A stretch of DNA of 64,000 nucleotides from positions 1,426,001 to 1,490,000 of the forward strand of contig NZ_CP155576.1 of assembly GCF_039693965.1 (NCBI RefSeq), written 5' to 3'. Of the stretch, positions 7,818-15,969 are shown piece after piece. The stretch is from Moraxella sp. K1664 (GTDB lineage: Bacteria; Pseudomonadota; Gammaproteobacteria; Pseudomonadales; Moraxellaceae). The notes under the pieces are model-generated. The model ran no database searches, was not told where the DNA came from, and was given only the letters and a program-made list of their open reading frames with translations. How positions within the stretch are numbered: position 1 is the stretch's first letter; each line of letters starts with the position of its first letter. The position numbers and the translations under genes are program-made.

Positions 7818-9305
7818 ATGCTAAACCAAAATGCCCTAAATCATAACCTATCTGTCGTCCAAGACCTTGCCCCGACCGAGCTGTGGCGGTGGTTTGCCCA
7901 GATTTGTAGCATTCCACACCCGTCTTATCACGAAGAAGCGATAGCAAGCCATATCGTCTCATGGGCAAGTTCTCGTGGACTCACCGTGTGGCGTGATGAG
8001 ATTGGTAATGTCATCATCAAAAAGCCTGCCACAGTCGGCATGGAAAACCGCACGCCCATTGCCTTGCAAGCTCATCTAGACATGGTGCCCCAAGCCAATG
8101 CCAGTACGAGCCACGACTTTACCAAAGACCCTATCATCATGCGATTTAGCGATGACAAGGCGTGGATAAAGGCGACTGATACCACGCTAGGGGCGGATAA
8201 CGGCATTGGCATGGCGAGCTGTTTGGCGGTGCTAAGCGATGAGACGGTGGCTCACCCTGACATCGAAGTGCTACTGACCATGACCGAAGAGACGGGCATG
8301 GTGGGGGCGATAGGTTTACAGGCGGGGACGCTGACCGCCCCAATCATGGTCAATACCGACACCGAAGAGATAGGCGAGATTTATGTGGGCTGTGCAGGGG
8401 GCGTGGACGCTGATTTGGCGTTGCCTGTGAGCCATGTGGATAACGGCTATGACAGTGCGATGAGTCTGACTGTCAAAGGCTTAAAGGGTGGGCATTCGGG
8501 CGTGGACATTCACAAAAACCGAGTAAATGCCATTAAACTGTTGGGGCGAGTGTTGGTGACTTTATCACAGACGTGCAACTTTAAAATCGCTGACATTAAA
8601 GGCGGTTCGCTAAGAAATGCCATTGCCCGAGAAAGTGTGGCAACTCTTGCGATAAATGGGGCGGACAAAGAGCAGTTTTTGGCGACTTTATCTAATATTA
8701 TCAAAGACATAGAGAGCGAAATCGGCACGGCAGAACCCAAACTGTCTATCACGGCAGAAGACACCGAGCGACCCGATACCGTCATAGAAAACAGCCAAAC
8801 CGTGATAAATCTCATCAATGTACTACCGTCTGACGTGGTGCGATACAGCGACAACATCGCTGACGTGGTGGAGACATCGCTGTCGTTTGGGGTACTGGGC
8901 GTGGCAAATGGCGAGCTTGTGGCGACCTTGCTTGTCCGCTCCTTGACCCAAGTCGGCAAACAAGGTGTAATCAGTACCTTGCAAAGCGTGGCGGATTTGG
9001 TGGGGGCAAAAGCGGTGTTTGACGGCGACTATGTGGGGTGGAATTATGACCCTAACTCTGCCATTACACCCATAACTGCACGCTTATATGCTGATATTTT
9101 GGGGCATGAACCGACCATCAAGGTCATTCATGCAGGGCTAGAATGTGGACTGATTAAGAAAAATTATCCCAACATGGACATCGTCTCTGTCGGTCCTACG
9201 ATTATCAATGCCCATTCTCCTGATGAAGCGGTGGACGTGGCGAGCGTGGCGGTGTATTGGCAACTTTTGACGGATATTTTAAAAAATTCGCCTGTGAAAG
9301 TGTAA
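7818..9305 (+). CDS. pepD: Aminoacyl-histidine dipeptidase (beta-Ala-His dipeptidase, M20 family)
   Basis: A 495-aa zinc peptidase of full length. M20 metal-site motifs: 'LQAHLDMVPQ' (H and catalytic D), 'TLGADNGIGMA' (bridging D), 'LLTMTEETGMVGA' (catalytic E and ligand E), 'VNTDTEEIGEIYVG' (D), and near the C-terminus 'INAHSPDE' (H). A dimerisation lid domain starts around 'LKGGHSGVDIHKNR'. PepD cleaves Xaa-His dipeptides such as carnosine in the cytosol. It lies 63 bp after the aminopeptidase P gene, has a good AAGGA site, and is closed by a terminator, so the two may form a peptidase operon. Confidence 0.95.
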   Translation: MLNQNALNHNLSVVQDLAPTELWRWFAQICSIPHPSYHEEAIASHIVSWASSRGLTVWRDEIGNVIIKKPATVGMENRTPIALQAHLDMVPQANASTSHDFTKDPIIMRFSDDKAWIKATDTTLGADNGIGMASCLAVLSDETVAHPDIEVLLTMTEETGMVGAIGLQAGTLTAPIMVNTDTEEIGEIYVGCAGGVDADLALPVSHVDNGYDSAMSLTVKGLKGGHSGVDIHKNRVNAIKLLGRVLVTLSQTCNFKIADIKGGSLRNAIARESVATLAINGADKEQFLATLSNIIKDIESEIGTAEPKLSITAEDTERPDTVIENSQTVINLINVLPSDVVRYSDNIADVVETSLSFGVLGVANGELVATLLVRSLTQVGKQGVISTLQSVADLVGAKAVFDGDYVGWNYDPNSAITPITARLYADILGHEPTIKVIHAGLECGLIKKNYPNMDIVSVGPTIINAHSPDEAVDVASVAVYWQLLTDILKNSPVKV

Positions 9306-9321
9306 GCAAGGCGGTTAAGGT

Positions 9322-9350
9322 AAAAAATCGGGCAGGGTGTCCGATTTTTT
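9322..9350 (+). terminator. Rho-independent terminator after pepD
   Basis: AAAAAATCGG and CCGATTTTTT form a perfect 10-bp stem around GCAGGGTGT. Confidence 0.85.
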
Positions 9351-9404
9351 GTGGGTTTGTTTTGCAAATCTGTTATGTTGTAAGACTGCAAATGCAAGGT
9401 GAGT

Positions 9405-9731
9405 TTACGTGGTAAGCTTACCGATTAGTTCGGGGCGTTTGGCAAGTAAGTCTAAAAGCACACGAGCTGAGCCACTGGGATTTCGCTGACCTTGCTCCCA
9501 TGATTTTAGCGTATGGACGGATACGCCAAGTGCTTTGGCGAGTTGATGTTGAGATAAATTTGCCTTTTGACGCATTTGGGCGGATTGACTAATGATGGTT
9601 GTGCGAGCAAATTCACCGTATTTGAGTTGTGCCAGGGCAGTGTGTAGGCTGTCCTGATGATTGGCAAGGTCTGGTTCATCAGCGATAATTGCCCGCATGA
9701 CTTCATCGATATTAAAATTGGGTAAATTCAT
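9405..9731 (-). CDS. XRE-family antitoxin (HigA/NadS-like), probably orphan
   Basis: A 108-aa protein. Residues about 55-85 form a helix-turn-helix: 'LSQHQLAKALGVSVHTLKSW' followed by 'EQGQRNPSGSARVLLDLLAKRP', the signature of NadS/HigA antitoxins in which the toxin gene comes first. The toxin should lie directly upstream, where only a damaged remnant is left (9747-9919). The antitoxin frame is intact. The dyad at 9921-9947 is probably its operator, so the protein would now only repress itself or act on other loci. Confidence 0.85.
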   Translation of the reverse strand: MNLPNFNIDEVMRAIIADEPDLANHQDSLHTALAQLKYGEFARTTIISQSAQMRQKANLSQHQLAKALGVSVHTLKSWEQGQRNPSGSARVLLDLLAKRPELIGKLTT

Positions 9732-9746
9732 ATTTCCCCCTTGTTT

Positions 9747-9919
9747 TTATTTGAGATTTTTGAGCTGTTTTTGGCTAAGATTCTCACGTTCGTTTTTGGA
9801 ATAAGTGGCAACAGCGGCAACTAAGCCGTCATTTGGCATATTGCAATAGATAATTCTGGCACCGCACGTTTGCCATGACCTTTTGCCAAATAACGCATTT
9901 TACGCAGTCCTTTCTTGAA
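9747..9919 (-). pseudogene. Remnant of a RelE/HigB-type toxin (partner of the NadS-like antitoxin)
   Basis: Reading the minus strand gives F-K-K-G-L-R-K-M-R-Y-L-A-K-G-H-G-K-R in one frame, then after a one-base shift near 9867 G-A-R-I-I-Y-C-N-M-P-N-D-G and on to Y-S-K-N-E-R-E-N-L-S. This matches the second half of toxins encoded with NadS antitoxins ('GLRKxR…GKRGGxRxIY…K.ExxxLS'). The first half (about 50 residues) is absent: a stop codon and the operator palindrome lie immediately upstream. So both an N-terminal deletion and a frameshift have inactivated it. Confidence 0.75.
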
Positions 9920-9920
9920 T

Positions 9921-9947
9921 CATACTTTGTATATAATACAAAGTATG
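9921..9947. promoter_or_regulatory. 27-bp operator/promoter palindrome of the toxin-antitoxin locus
   Basis: CATACTTTGTA (9921-9931) and TACAAAGTATG (9937-9947) are perfect 11-bp arms around TATAA, so a -10-like TATTATA (minus strand) sits at the dyad centre. Autoregulated toxin-antitoxin operons typically have this layout. Confidence 0.75.
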
Positions 9948-10107
9948 ACAAAAGCAAAAGTAATATTTACACCCAAGAAACTTTAAAATTACTACAAATA
10001 CAATGATGTGTGGACGTAGGGGCGTGGTAAATATCAAGTTGGTTGGGAGTACGTCTCTTTGATGGCAACTTGTCGGTCGTTTGATGAGCTATAAAAACCC
10101 TAGTCCC

Positions 10108-11013
10108 CTATTTAATCACATCAAGCACAATCCCCCGAAGCCAACGATGAGCCATATCCTGTTCGGTGCGTTCGTGCCATGTCATCATCATGGTAAAGCC
10201 GTCAACGGCTATGGGTGGATTTTGCAGGCGGACGTTTGGCAGGGTCTGGGCAAGGTGCTTGGGCAGTACCGCCACCAAATCCGAATTGTTCAAAAGTTGT
10301 GGCAACAGCGAGATGTGGTCTACCGATACCATGACTTTGCGTTTTCGCCCCAATTTTTGTAGGGCAATGTCGGTCGCTCCGCTAAACTCACCGCCATTGT
10401 ACGACAGCATGGCAAAGGGCAATTCACAAAACTCATCAAGCGTCAAAGCGGTGTTTGCCATGGGGTGCGTTTTGCTCATTGCACAGACGTAGTTTTCTTC
10501 ATACAGCAGGGTTTGGGGCATATCGTCCGTGATGTGGTGTCGCCCAACCAGTGCCAAATCAATGGTGTTTTTGTCAAACAAGGTTTTGATGTTTTGCCCT
10601 TGCACGGGCAATAAGGCAACTTTCACGTTCGGGGCAAGCCGTCTTAACCGTAAAATAAGGGGCAAAGCGATAATCTGCTGAACATAATCCATCGCTCCAA
10701 TGCGTAATGTCATGGACAAATTGGCAGGTTCTAGCTTGGGTGGGGCGAGCATGGAATTCACGTCTTGCAAGACACGCCGAGCGATATGCCCAAGCTCAAT
10801 CGCCCTGTCGGTGGGTTGCATACCGTGCTGAACCCGTACAAATAAAGGGTCATTAAAGCTATCTCGCAGACGGTTCAAAATCCCGCTCATCGCAGGCTGG
10901 GTAATGGAAAGCCGTTGTGCCGAACGGCTGACATTGCATTCGTCTAGTAAGACCACAAAGGCTTTTAATAGGTTTAGGTCTAGGGTTCGGATATCGGTCA
11001 TTTTTATATCCAC
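10108..11013 (-). CDS. LysR-family transcriptional regulator, candidate master of the oxidoreductase regulon
   Basis: The first 60 residues are a LysR winged helix ('LDLNLLKAFVVLLDECNVSR' then 'SAQRLSITQPAMSGILNRLR'), followed by a periplasmic-binding-like effector domain from about residue 95 ('MTLRIGAMDYVQQIIALPL'). Total 301 aa, normal for the family; a second ATG at 11001 (MTDIRTLDLN) is an equally good start. It is divergent from an old yellow enzyme gene, and the shared gap holds the conserved block found upstream of four other oxidoreductase genes here. LysR proteins usually activate the divergent gene and repress themselves. The effector is unknown; reactive carbonyls or quinones are an inference from the targets. 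Confidence 0.88.
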   Translation of the reverse strand: MDIKMTDIRTLDLNLLKAFVVLLDECNVSRSAQRLSITQPAMSGILNRLRDSFNDPLFVRVQHGMQPTDRAIELGHIARRVLQDVNSMLAPPKLEPANLSMTLRIGAMDYVQQIIALPLILRLRRLAPNVKVALLPVQGQNIKTLFDKNTIDLALVGRHHITDDMPQTLLYEENYVCAMSKTHPMANTALTLDEFCELPFAMLSYNGGEFSGATDIALQKLGRKRKVMVSVDHISLLPQLLNNSDLVAVLPKHLAQTLPNVRLQNPPIAVDGFTMMMTWHERTEQDMAHRWLRGIVLDVIK

Positions 11014-11059
11014 TTATCACAATAATCAATTTGAAATAATAACACAAATTCCCTAGAAT
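11006..11059 (+). promoter_or_regulatory. Regulon promoter A: conserved block plus -10, old yellow enzyme gene
   Basis: ATATCCACT followed by TATCACAATAATCAATT (about 11006-11031), with TAGAAT (11054-11059) exactly 30 bp after the start of AATCAATT (11024). It lies between the divergent LysR and OYE genes. Confidence 0.7.
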
Positions 11060-11087
11060 ATCATCATCTTAAACACCGAGAAAACTC

Positions 11088-12149
11088 ATGGCAAAATTCC
11101 GCAAAATCCTAACTCCTATCCATCTTAAAAATTTGGAACTCAAAAACCGCATTGTCATGCCCCCAATGTGCCAATATTCCGCCACAAACGGTGTATCAAA
11201 TGACTGGCATTTGGTGCATTACACCAGCCGAGCGGTGGGCGGTGTGGGTCTGATTATTGTTGAGATGACCAACGTTGCCCCCAATGGTCGCATTACGCCT
11301 AGATGCTTGGGGCTATGGAACGATGAACAACAACAAGCATTTGCTAGACTTGTGGACAGCGTTCACGCACAAGGGGCAAAAATTGGCATTCAAATCGCCC
11401 ACGCAGGACGTAAAGCCCAAGATGAGCCAAACGCCGTTGCACCGTCTGCCATTCACTATGGCGAGCTTGATTACGCTGGGCAAAACCTCATCACGCCAAA
11501 AGAGCTCACCACTGATGAAGTCAAAGAGTTGGTTGGGGCTTTTGCCAATTCAGTCAAAAGAGCGGTGGACGCAGGGTTTGACACGATTGAGATTCACGCC
11601 GCCCACGGTTATTTGATTCATCAATTCTACTCGCCCAAATCCAATCAGCGTACGGACGAATATGGTCAAGACAAAATGCTATTTGGCGAGCAGGTCATCA
11701 AATCTGCCCGTGCCGTCATGCCTGCCGATATGCCCCTAATCGTGCGAATTTCCGCCCAAGAATATGGCGAAAACGGTTTTGACAGCGATTATGGCGTACA
11801 AGTCGCCAAACGTTTCTCGGACGCAGGGGCGGACGTGTTTGACGTAAGCGGTGGTGGAGACGGCGTACTGTGTGCGGGCAAGCACCCTGAATTTTTTGCA
11901 GGCTATCAGGTGGAGCTGGCTCGTAAGGTTAAACACGCCACAGGCAAACCCGTGATTGCGGTGGGTATGCTTGATAATCCTGCCGTGGCTGACCATGTGC
12001 TTGGCGTGGGCGATGCCGACCTTGTGGCGGTGGGGCGTGGGCTACTTAGAGACCCATATTGGGTACTAAACGCCCAATATCAGCAAAACGGCTCGGACAG
12101 CGATGAGATGCAGTTTGTGCCAAGACAATATGAACGTGGGTTTGTGTAA
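11088..12149 (+). CDS. Old yellow enzyme family NADH:flavin oxidoreductase (YqjM/NamA-like)
   Basis: A 353-aa FMN-binding TIM barrel: 'LKNRIVMPPMCQYSA' (N-terminal signature with the regulatory Cys of the YqjM group), 'WHLVHYTSRAVGGVGLIIVEMT', 'IGIQIAHAGRK', 'DTIEIHAAHGYLIHQFYSPK' (substrate His pair plus SPKSN-like turn), 'VDVSGGG'-like 'VFDVSGGGDG' and 'AVGMLDNP', 'DLVAVGRGLLRDPYW' for the flavin phosphate. These enzymes reduce activated C=C bonds of unsaturated aldehydes, ketones and nitro compounds with NAD(P)H, detoxifying electrophiles. Divergent LysR regulation is supported by the shared promoter block. Confidence 0.93.
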   Translation: MAKFRKILTPIHLKNLELKNRIVMPPMCQYSATNGVSNDWHLVHYTSRAVGGVGLIIVEMTNVAPNGRITPRCLGLWNDEQQQAFARLVDSVHAQGAKIGIQIAHAGRKAQDEPNAVAPSAIHYGELDYAGQNLITPKELTTDEVKELVGAFANSVKRAVDAGFDTIEIHAAHGYLIHQFYSPKSNQRTDEYGQDKMLFGEQVIKSARAVMPADMPLIVRISAQEYGENGFDSDYGVQVAKRFSDAGADVFDVSGGGDGVLCAGKHPEFFAGYQVELARKVKHATGKPVIAVGMLDNPAVADHVLGVGDADLVAVGRGLLRDPYWVLNAQYQQNGSDSDEMQFVPRQYERGFV

Positions 12150-12161
12150 CTTATGATAAGA

Positions 12162-12197
12162 ACACCGTTTATCGTGATGATAAGTGGTGTTTTTTTA
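12162..12197 (+). terminator. Probable terminator after the OYE gene
   Basis: AACACCGTTTATC and GATAAGTGGTGTT pair imperfectly around GTGAT and are followed by a T run. Confidence 0.65.
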
Positions 12198-12234
12198 TAA
12201 AGATACTTCAAGATAAAAGTATTGCCCAATCAAT

Positions 12235-13128
12235 CTAACTATTTTCTATATCAATAAGTTGATTGTTTTTTAATTTTAGAATACTATTATCTACTTTCAC
12301 CAATAACCGCTTACCGCCTTTTGCTGTATCTTCTTCCATAAACTCCCATTTTGGATAGATGTCTTGAATAATTTTTGTCCAAGGAGTGTGTTTACCCACA
12401 AAATTACTTTCACTTCTTAACCCATTTAAAATATTAGGATTGATTTTTTGCATTTCTTGTATTAAAACAGACCAAATAATCCAACCGTCTTGGCGTTTAT
12501 GCATTTGATAAATATCATCAAAATGCAAGTAGGCTATCAATCTATAATAATTTTGCCCATAATCTCTTAACATAGAAATCTGCCAATCTATTGCTTTAAT
12601 AATATGTTCCTTTAATGCTTCTGAGCAGGGAATTAAGTGCTTGTCCTTAAACTCTTTGGCTCGCAGATAAAAATCTTTAAGACAATCCAGCAATTCATCA
12701 TCTTGACTTGCGATGCTCTCAAAATGGTGAACGAATTGATTTCTATCAAAAACAATTTGTTTGAAATCTTTTTCAAATTCTGCCATATTAAAAAATGCAA
12801 TTAAAGGTATATCATAAGATAGTGCAATTTGAATGCCATCAACATCTTGATTGTCTTTGTTTTTACTGCTCTCCTTGTCAGTTTGCTCCAACTGTGTTAG
12901 CAAACCGCCTAATGTTACTTTCTCCAAATTTGCCCTATTTGACCAAACATCAAGTACTGGTTGAGTAAAATCTTGGCTTTGTGTATTTTTTAATGATGTT
13001 GTTTGAATAGTTTGGCTAGAAGTTAAGATTAAGCGTTTCATTATTTGCTCAATTTCTTGGTATAGGCGTAAGTTCAATCCCATTTGAAAAGTGATTTCAT
13101 CTTGAATATTTGAGTTAAATAAATTCAT
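12235..13128 (-). CDS. HEPN-motif protein with a LOTUS-like C-terminal domain
   Basis: I know no gene name for this 297-aa protein. The middle part contains D-R-N-Q-F-V-H-H: R, polar N, three residues, H is the HEPN ribonuclease motif (RNxxxH), in a helical context with a second helical region around 'DKHLIPCSEALKEH'. The C-terminus ('LIQEMQKINPNILNGLRSES' … 'WTKIIQDIYPKWEF' … 'KRLLVKVDN') resembles an OST-HTH/LOTUS RNA-binding winged helix. Together this suggests an RNA-targeting protein. It is AT-rich relative to its neighbours and has no obvious operon partner. ATG 13128 and ATG 13137 are both possible starts. The LOTUS call rests on pattern reading only. Confidence 0.65.
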   Translation of the reverse strand: MNLFNSNIQDEITFQMGLNLRLYQEIEQIMKRLILTSSQTIQTTSLKNTQSQDFTQPVLDVWSNRANLEKVTLGGLLTQLEQTDKESSKNKDNQDVDGIQIALSYDIPLIAFFNMAEFEKDFKQIVFDRNQFVHHFESIASQDDELLDCLKDFYLRAKEFKDKHLIPCSEALKEHIIKAIDWQISMLRDYGQNYYRLIAYLHFDDIYQMHKRQDGWIIWSVLIQEMQKINPNILNGLRSESNFVGKHTPWTKIIQDIYPKWEFMEEDTAKGGKRLLVKVDNSILKLKNNQLIDIENS

Positions 13129-13234
13129 TTTAATCATTCAATATTTTGATTTGTAAAATAACAATTATTTTACAAATTATTTACCAGAAATCAAGTTCCA
13201 AAGCATATCAAATACCAAAAAAATTATATATCAC

Positions 13235-13296
13235 CCCCACTTATATCTACCTATCAAAACTATCAATTATCCATAATAAATAAAATCTTTTATAAT
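13235..13296 (+). promoter_or_regulatory. Regulon promoter B: conserved block plus -10, nitroreductase gene
   Basis: ATATCTACC, TATCAAAACTATCAATT, and TATAAT (13291-13296) exactly 30 bp after the start of TATCAATT (13261). Confidence 0.7.
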
Positions 13297-13335
13297 ATGC
13301 CCGAATTTTCAAAATCCTTAATTTTGGAGCGATTT

Positions 13336-13995
13336 ATGACCATTTTTAGCAAAGATGACCTAATTAAAGCCTTTCATTACCGTGCGTCCACTCGCTCGTA
13401 TGACGGCAGTCGCAAAATCCCTGCGGACGATTTTAACTATATTTTGGAATTGGGTCGCTTGTCCCCAAGCTCGGTAGGCTCTGAGCCTTGGCAATTTTTG
13501 GTATTGCAAAATGCCGACTTACGCCAAAAATTAAAGCCCTACTGCTGGGGCATTCCGACCATGGAAACGTCCAGCCACATTGTTGCCATTTTAGCCAAGA
13601 AAAACGCCCGTTATGACACGCCTTATTTTGGCGAGATTATGGACAGACGTGGCTTAGCAGGCGATGACCGCAACAAAGCGTTAGAAGTGTACAAAAAATT
13701 CCAAGAGCAAGACATCGCCATTTTGGACACTGAACGCAGTCTATACGACTGGGCGAGCAAGCAAACCTACATCGCCCTTGCCAATATGATGACAGGTGCT
13801 GCCATGATTGGCGTGGACTCTTGCCCGATTGAAGGCTTTGCTTATAAAGAAGTGAACCAAATCTTGGCAGATGAAGGCTTGTTTGACCCGAACGAATGGG
13901 CAGTGTCGGTAATGTGTACCTTTGGTTATCGTGATAAAGAAATTAAACCAAAAGCACGCAAAACTTTTGAGCAAGTTGTCAAATTTGTAGAATAA
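13336..13995 (+). CDS. NAD(P)H-dependent nitroreductase-family oxidoreductase
   Basis: A 219-aa FMN enzyme of the NfsB/NfnB fold: 'HYRASTRSYDGSRKIP' (FMN phosphate-binding RxSxR), 'ILELGRLSPSSVGSEPWQFL' (the SPSS..P.QF motif), and C-terminal 'GYRDKEIKPKARKTFEQVV'. It reduces nitroaromatics, quinones or similar acceptors in the cytoplasm. The frame is open from 13297, but that ATG touches the -10 box (13291-13296); GGAG at 13326-13329 and ATG 13336 are therefore the real start. Promoter block B links it to the LysR regulon. A strong terminator follows. Confidence 0.9.
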   Translation: MTIFSKDDLIKAFHYRASTRSYDGSRKIPADDFNYILELGRLSPSSVGSEPWQFLVLQNADLRQKLKPYCWGIPTMETSSHIVAILAKKNARYDTPYFGEIMDRRGLAGDDRNKALEVYKKFQEQDIAILDTERSLYDWASKQTYIALANMMTGAAMIGVDSCPIEGFAYKEVNQILADEGLFDPNEWAVSVMCTFGYRDKEIKPKARKTFEQVVKFVE

Positions 13996-14000
13996 TCCTT

Positions 14001-14030
14001 AAACCACCGCTTGTATGGGCGGTGGTTTTA
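14001..14030 (+). terminator. Rho-independent terminator after the nitroreductase gene
   Basis: AAACCACCGC and GCGGTGGTTT form a perfect stem followed by T residues; the GGAGAG ribosome site of the next gene starts right after. Confidence 0.85.
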
Positions 14031-14045
14031 TTTTGGAGAGTATAT

Positions 14046-14909
14046 ATGAAATCAAAAATTTTTGCCGTAGCACTAACTGGCATGATGAGCGTATCGGCAT
14101 GGGCGGATGGCACGCACGCCAACACCGTCAAGACCATACCACTAAGCCAAAACGTCCATGTCATAGAAGGTCAAGGCGGTAACATTGCCGTGATTGAAGA
14201 CAAAAGCGGTTTGACGGTGGTGGACACCCAATTTGCCAATATCTATCCCGACATCAAAAACGCCATTGGCAACATCAGCCCCAAGCCCGTTCGCTACATC
14301 ATCAACACACACGGGCATAATGACCACACCAATGGCAATGCGTCTTTTGTGGCGGACTATCAGCCGACCATTATCGCTCATCACAACACCACCGAGCTGA
14401 TGACGGCATATAATCAAACCAGCAAAACGCCAAATACCCTGCCACATCTGACCTTTGAAAAATCGCTAAATCTAACAGGCGATGAACCCATGCATTTGAT
14501 GTATTTTGCCAATGCTCACACCAATGGCGATATTATTGTGCATTTGCCAAAATCTAACATCATTCATGTTGGCGATATTTTGTTTTTTGGGCGTTTTCCG
14601 TTTATTGATGTCAAAAATGGCGGAACGATTGACGGTATGATTCAGGGGTTAAATGGTGTTCTCGCCCTTGCTGATGACAATACCAAAATCATCGCAGGAC
14701 ACGGCAATGTCGCCACCAAAGCCGAAGTGGAGCGACACACCGCCATGCTCACCACCATTAAAGAGCGTGTTGCTAGGCTCAAAGGCGAAGGCAAAACCCT
14801 TGCCCAAATCCAAGCCACTCGCCCCGCCAAAGAATGGGAGAGTAGCCATGATTGGGACTTTATCAATCATACCAAATTGGTAGAGAGTGTTTATCAAAGT
14901 TTGAAATAA
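14046..14909 (+). CDS. Periplasmic MBL-fold metallo-hydrolase
   Basis: A signal peptide (M-K-S-K-I-F-A-V…S-A-W-A) is followed by a metallo-beta-lactamase fold: 'INTHGHNDHTNGN' is the HxHxDH zinc motif, 'HTNGDIIVHLP' and 'IIHVGDILFFGRFPFID' supply the third His region and bridging Asp, and 'IIAGHGN' the last His. At 287 aa it fits secreted MBL proteins of the SoxH/quinoprotein-relay type rather than a proven beta-lactamase. The substrate is unknown. GGAGAG just upstream fixes the start. It is closed by its own terminator. Confidence 0.88.
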   Translation: MKSKIFAVALTGMMSVSAWADGTHANTVKTIPLSQNVHVIEGQGGNIAVIEDKSGLTVVDTQFANIYPDIKNAIGNISPKPVRYIINTHGHNDHTNGNASFVADYQPTIIAHHNTTELMTAYNQTSKTPNTLPHLTFEKSLNLTGDEPMHLMYFANAHTNGDIIVHLPKSNIIHVGDILFFGRFPFIDVKNGGTIDGMIQGLNGVLALADDNTKIIAGHGNVATKAEVERHTAMLTTIKERVARLKGEGKTLAQIQATRPAKEWESSHDWDFINHTKLVESVYQSLK

Positions 14910-14915
14910 TGGCTT

Positions 14916-14954
14916 AAAAACACCGTTTTTTTGATGATAAAAACGGTGTTTTTT
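14916..14954 (+). terminator. Rho-independent terminator after the MBL-fold gene
   Basis: AAAAACACCGTTTTT pairs with AAAAACGGTGTTTTTT across TTGATGAT. Confidence 0.85.
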
Positions 14955-14973
14955 ATTTGAATCAATTATTTTT

Positions 14974-14985
14974 AGGCAGCCTGAA
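14974..14985 (+). other. Exact Kingella-type DNA uptake 12-mer (AG-kingDUS)
   Basis: AGGCAGCCTGAA matches the Kingella dialect of the Neisseriaceae DNA uptake sequence exactly. It lies between the MBL gene terminator and the broken transporter gene. Confidence 0.6.
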
Positions 14986-15029
14986 AAGTATTTTTAAATG
15001 ATTTATTTTAAAGAGGAGAATAATAATTT

Positions 15030-15038
15030 CCCCCCCCC
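15030..15038 (+). repeat. Poly-C tract (9 C) upstream of the broken transporter
   Basis: Nine C in a row lie 40 bp before the ATG at 15079 and shortly after an unattached AGAGGAG sequence. Homopolymeric C/G tracts are known slippage sites in mucosal pathogens; a role here is speculative. Confidence 0.5.
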
Positions 15039-15078
15039 AATCCATTTCATCTTATTTTTATATGATTGTTGATTTAAA

Positions 15079-15784
15079 ATGACTTTTATCATTGGATTAT
15101 TGGCAGGTGTGTGCATTGCCTGTCAGCCGTCAATGCCCGACTGCGTTGGCATTTGGGCTTTGCGTTTTTGACTTCGTTTGTTTCATTTTTGGTGGGGCTG
15201 ATTTTTCTTGTGGGCTTATCGCTTGGGTTTGGCAGTCCGCTTTGGTTTGATAAGGTGACTTTGTCGGCTGTGCCTTGGTGGGCATGGCTTGGCGGTGTGC
15301 TTGGGACGGTGGGGCTGACCGCCAATGTGCTGATTTCCCCCAAATTGGGTGGTGTGCAAACGGCGGTAATGCCGATTTTGGGGCAGGTGCTGATGGGACT
15401 TTTGATTGACAGTTTTGGCTTGCTTCGTTCGGTGCAAATCCCTTTTTGGGCAGCCAAATTGTGGGGGTTTTGCTGGTTTTGGCAGGCGTATTTGTGGCGA
15501 TTGTCCTGCCCCAACGCGGGCAACTTGCCAAAACGGACGATAAGGCGTGGCTTTGGCGGGGCGGTGGCGTGCTTGGGACGTTGTTTATTTTGTCTGGGGT
15601 GTATCTTGTGCCAAAAATTGGGACAGGACAGGTGGTAATGCTTGTGCTGTCTGGCTTGATTTGTGGCAGTTTGTTGGTGGATAAATTTGGCTTATTTGGC
15701 GTGGCAAAAAAGGCGGTATTGCCTGTGCAAATCTTGGGAGTGGTGTTATTGCTCGTGGGCGTGGGGTGTATTCGTTTGGTGTGA
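15079..15784 (+). pseudogene. DMT-family transporter (YdcZ/DUF606 type), broken by two frameshifts
   Basis: Three frames together encode one membrane protein. The first begins at ATG 15079 (M-T-F-I-I-G-L-L-A-G-V), the second carries 'AVNARLRWHLGFAFLTSFVS' through 'GQVLMGLLIDSFGLL', and the third 'GVLLVLAGVFVAIVLP' plus a second repeat half ending '…VLLLVGVGCIRLV'. The order and the A-V-N-A-R-L-R motif fit DUF606 transporters made of two five-helix halves. Each switch needs one missing base: near 15117 and in the T run at 15443-15447. It may be a pseudogene, or the T run may be a sequencing or phase-variation site. Confidence 0.75.
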
Positions 15785-15969
15785 GTTTTAATGTTTTTGA
15801 ATGGGAGAAAACCCGTTTTGATGAAAGTGGTATTTTTACCACTTTTAAAGCATTTAAAATGTATTTTTGTGTAGATAAATGTTATAATAAAAAATAACTA
15901 TTTATTTAAAAATTTATTAAAATAAATAAGTTATATGTAAAATTTTATAATTTAAAATAGGAATTTCAG

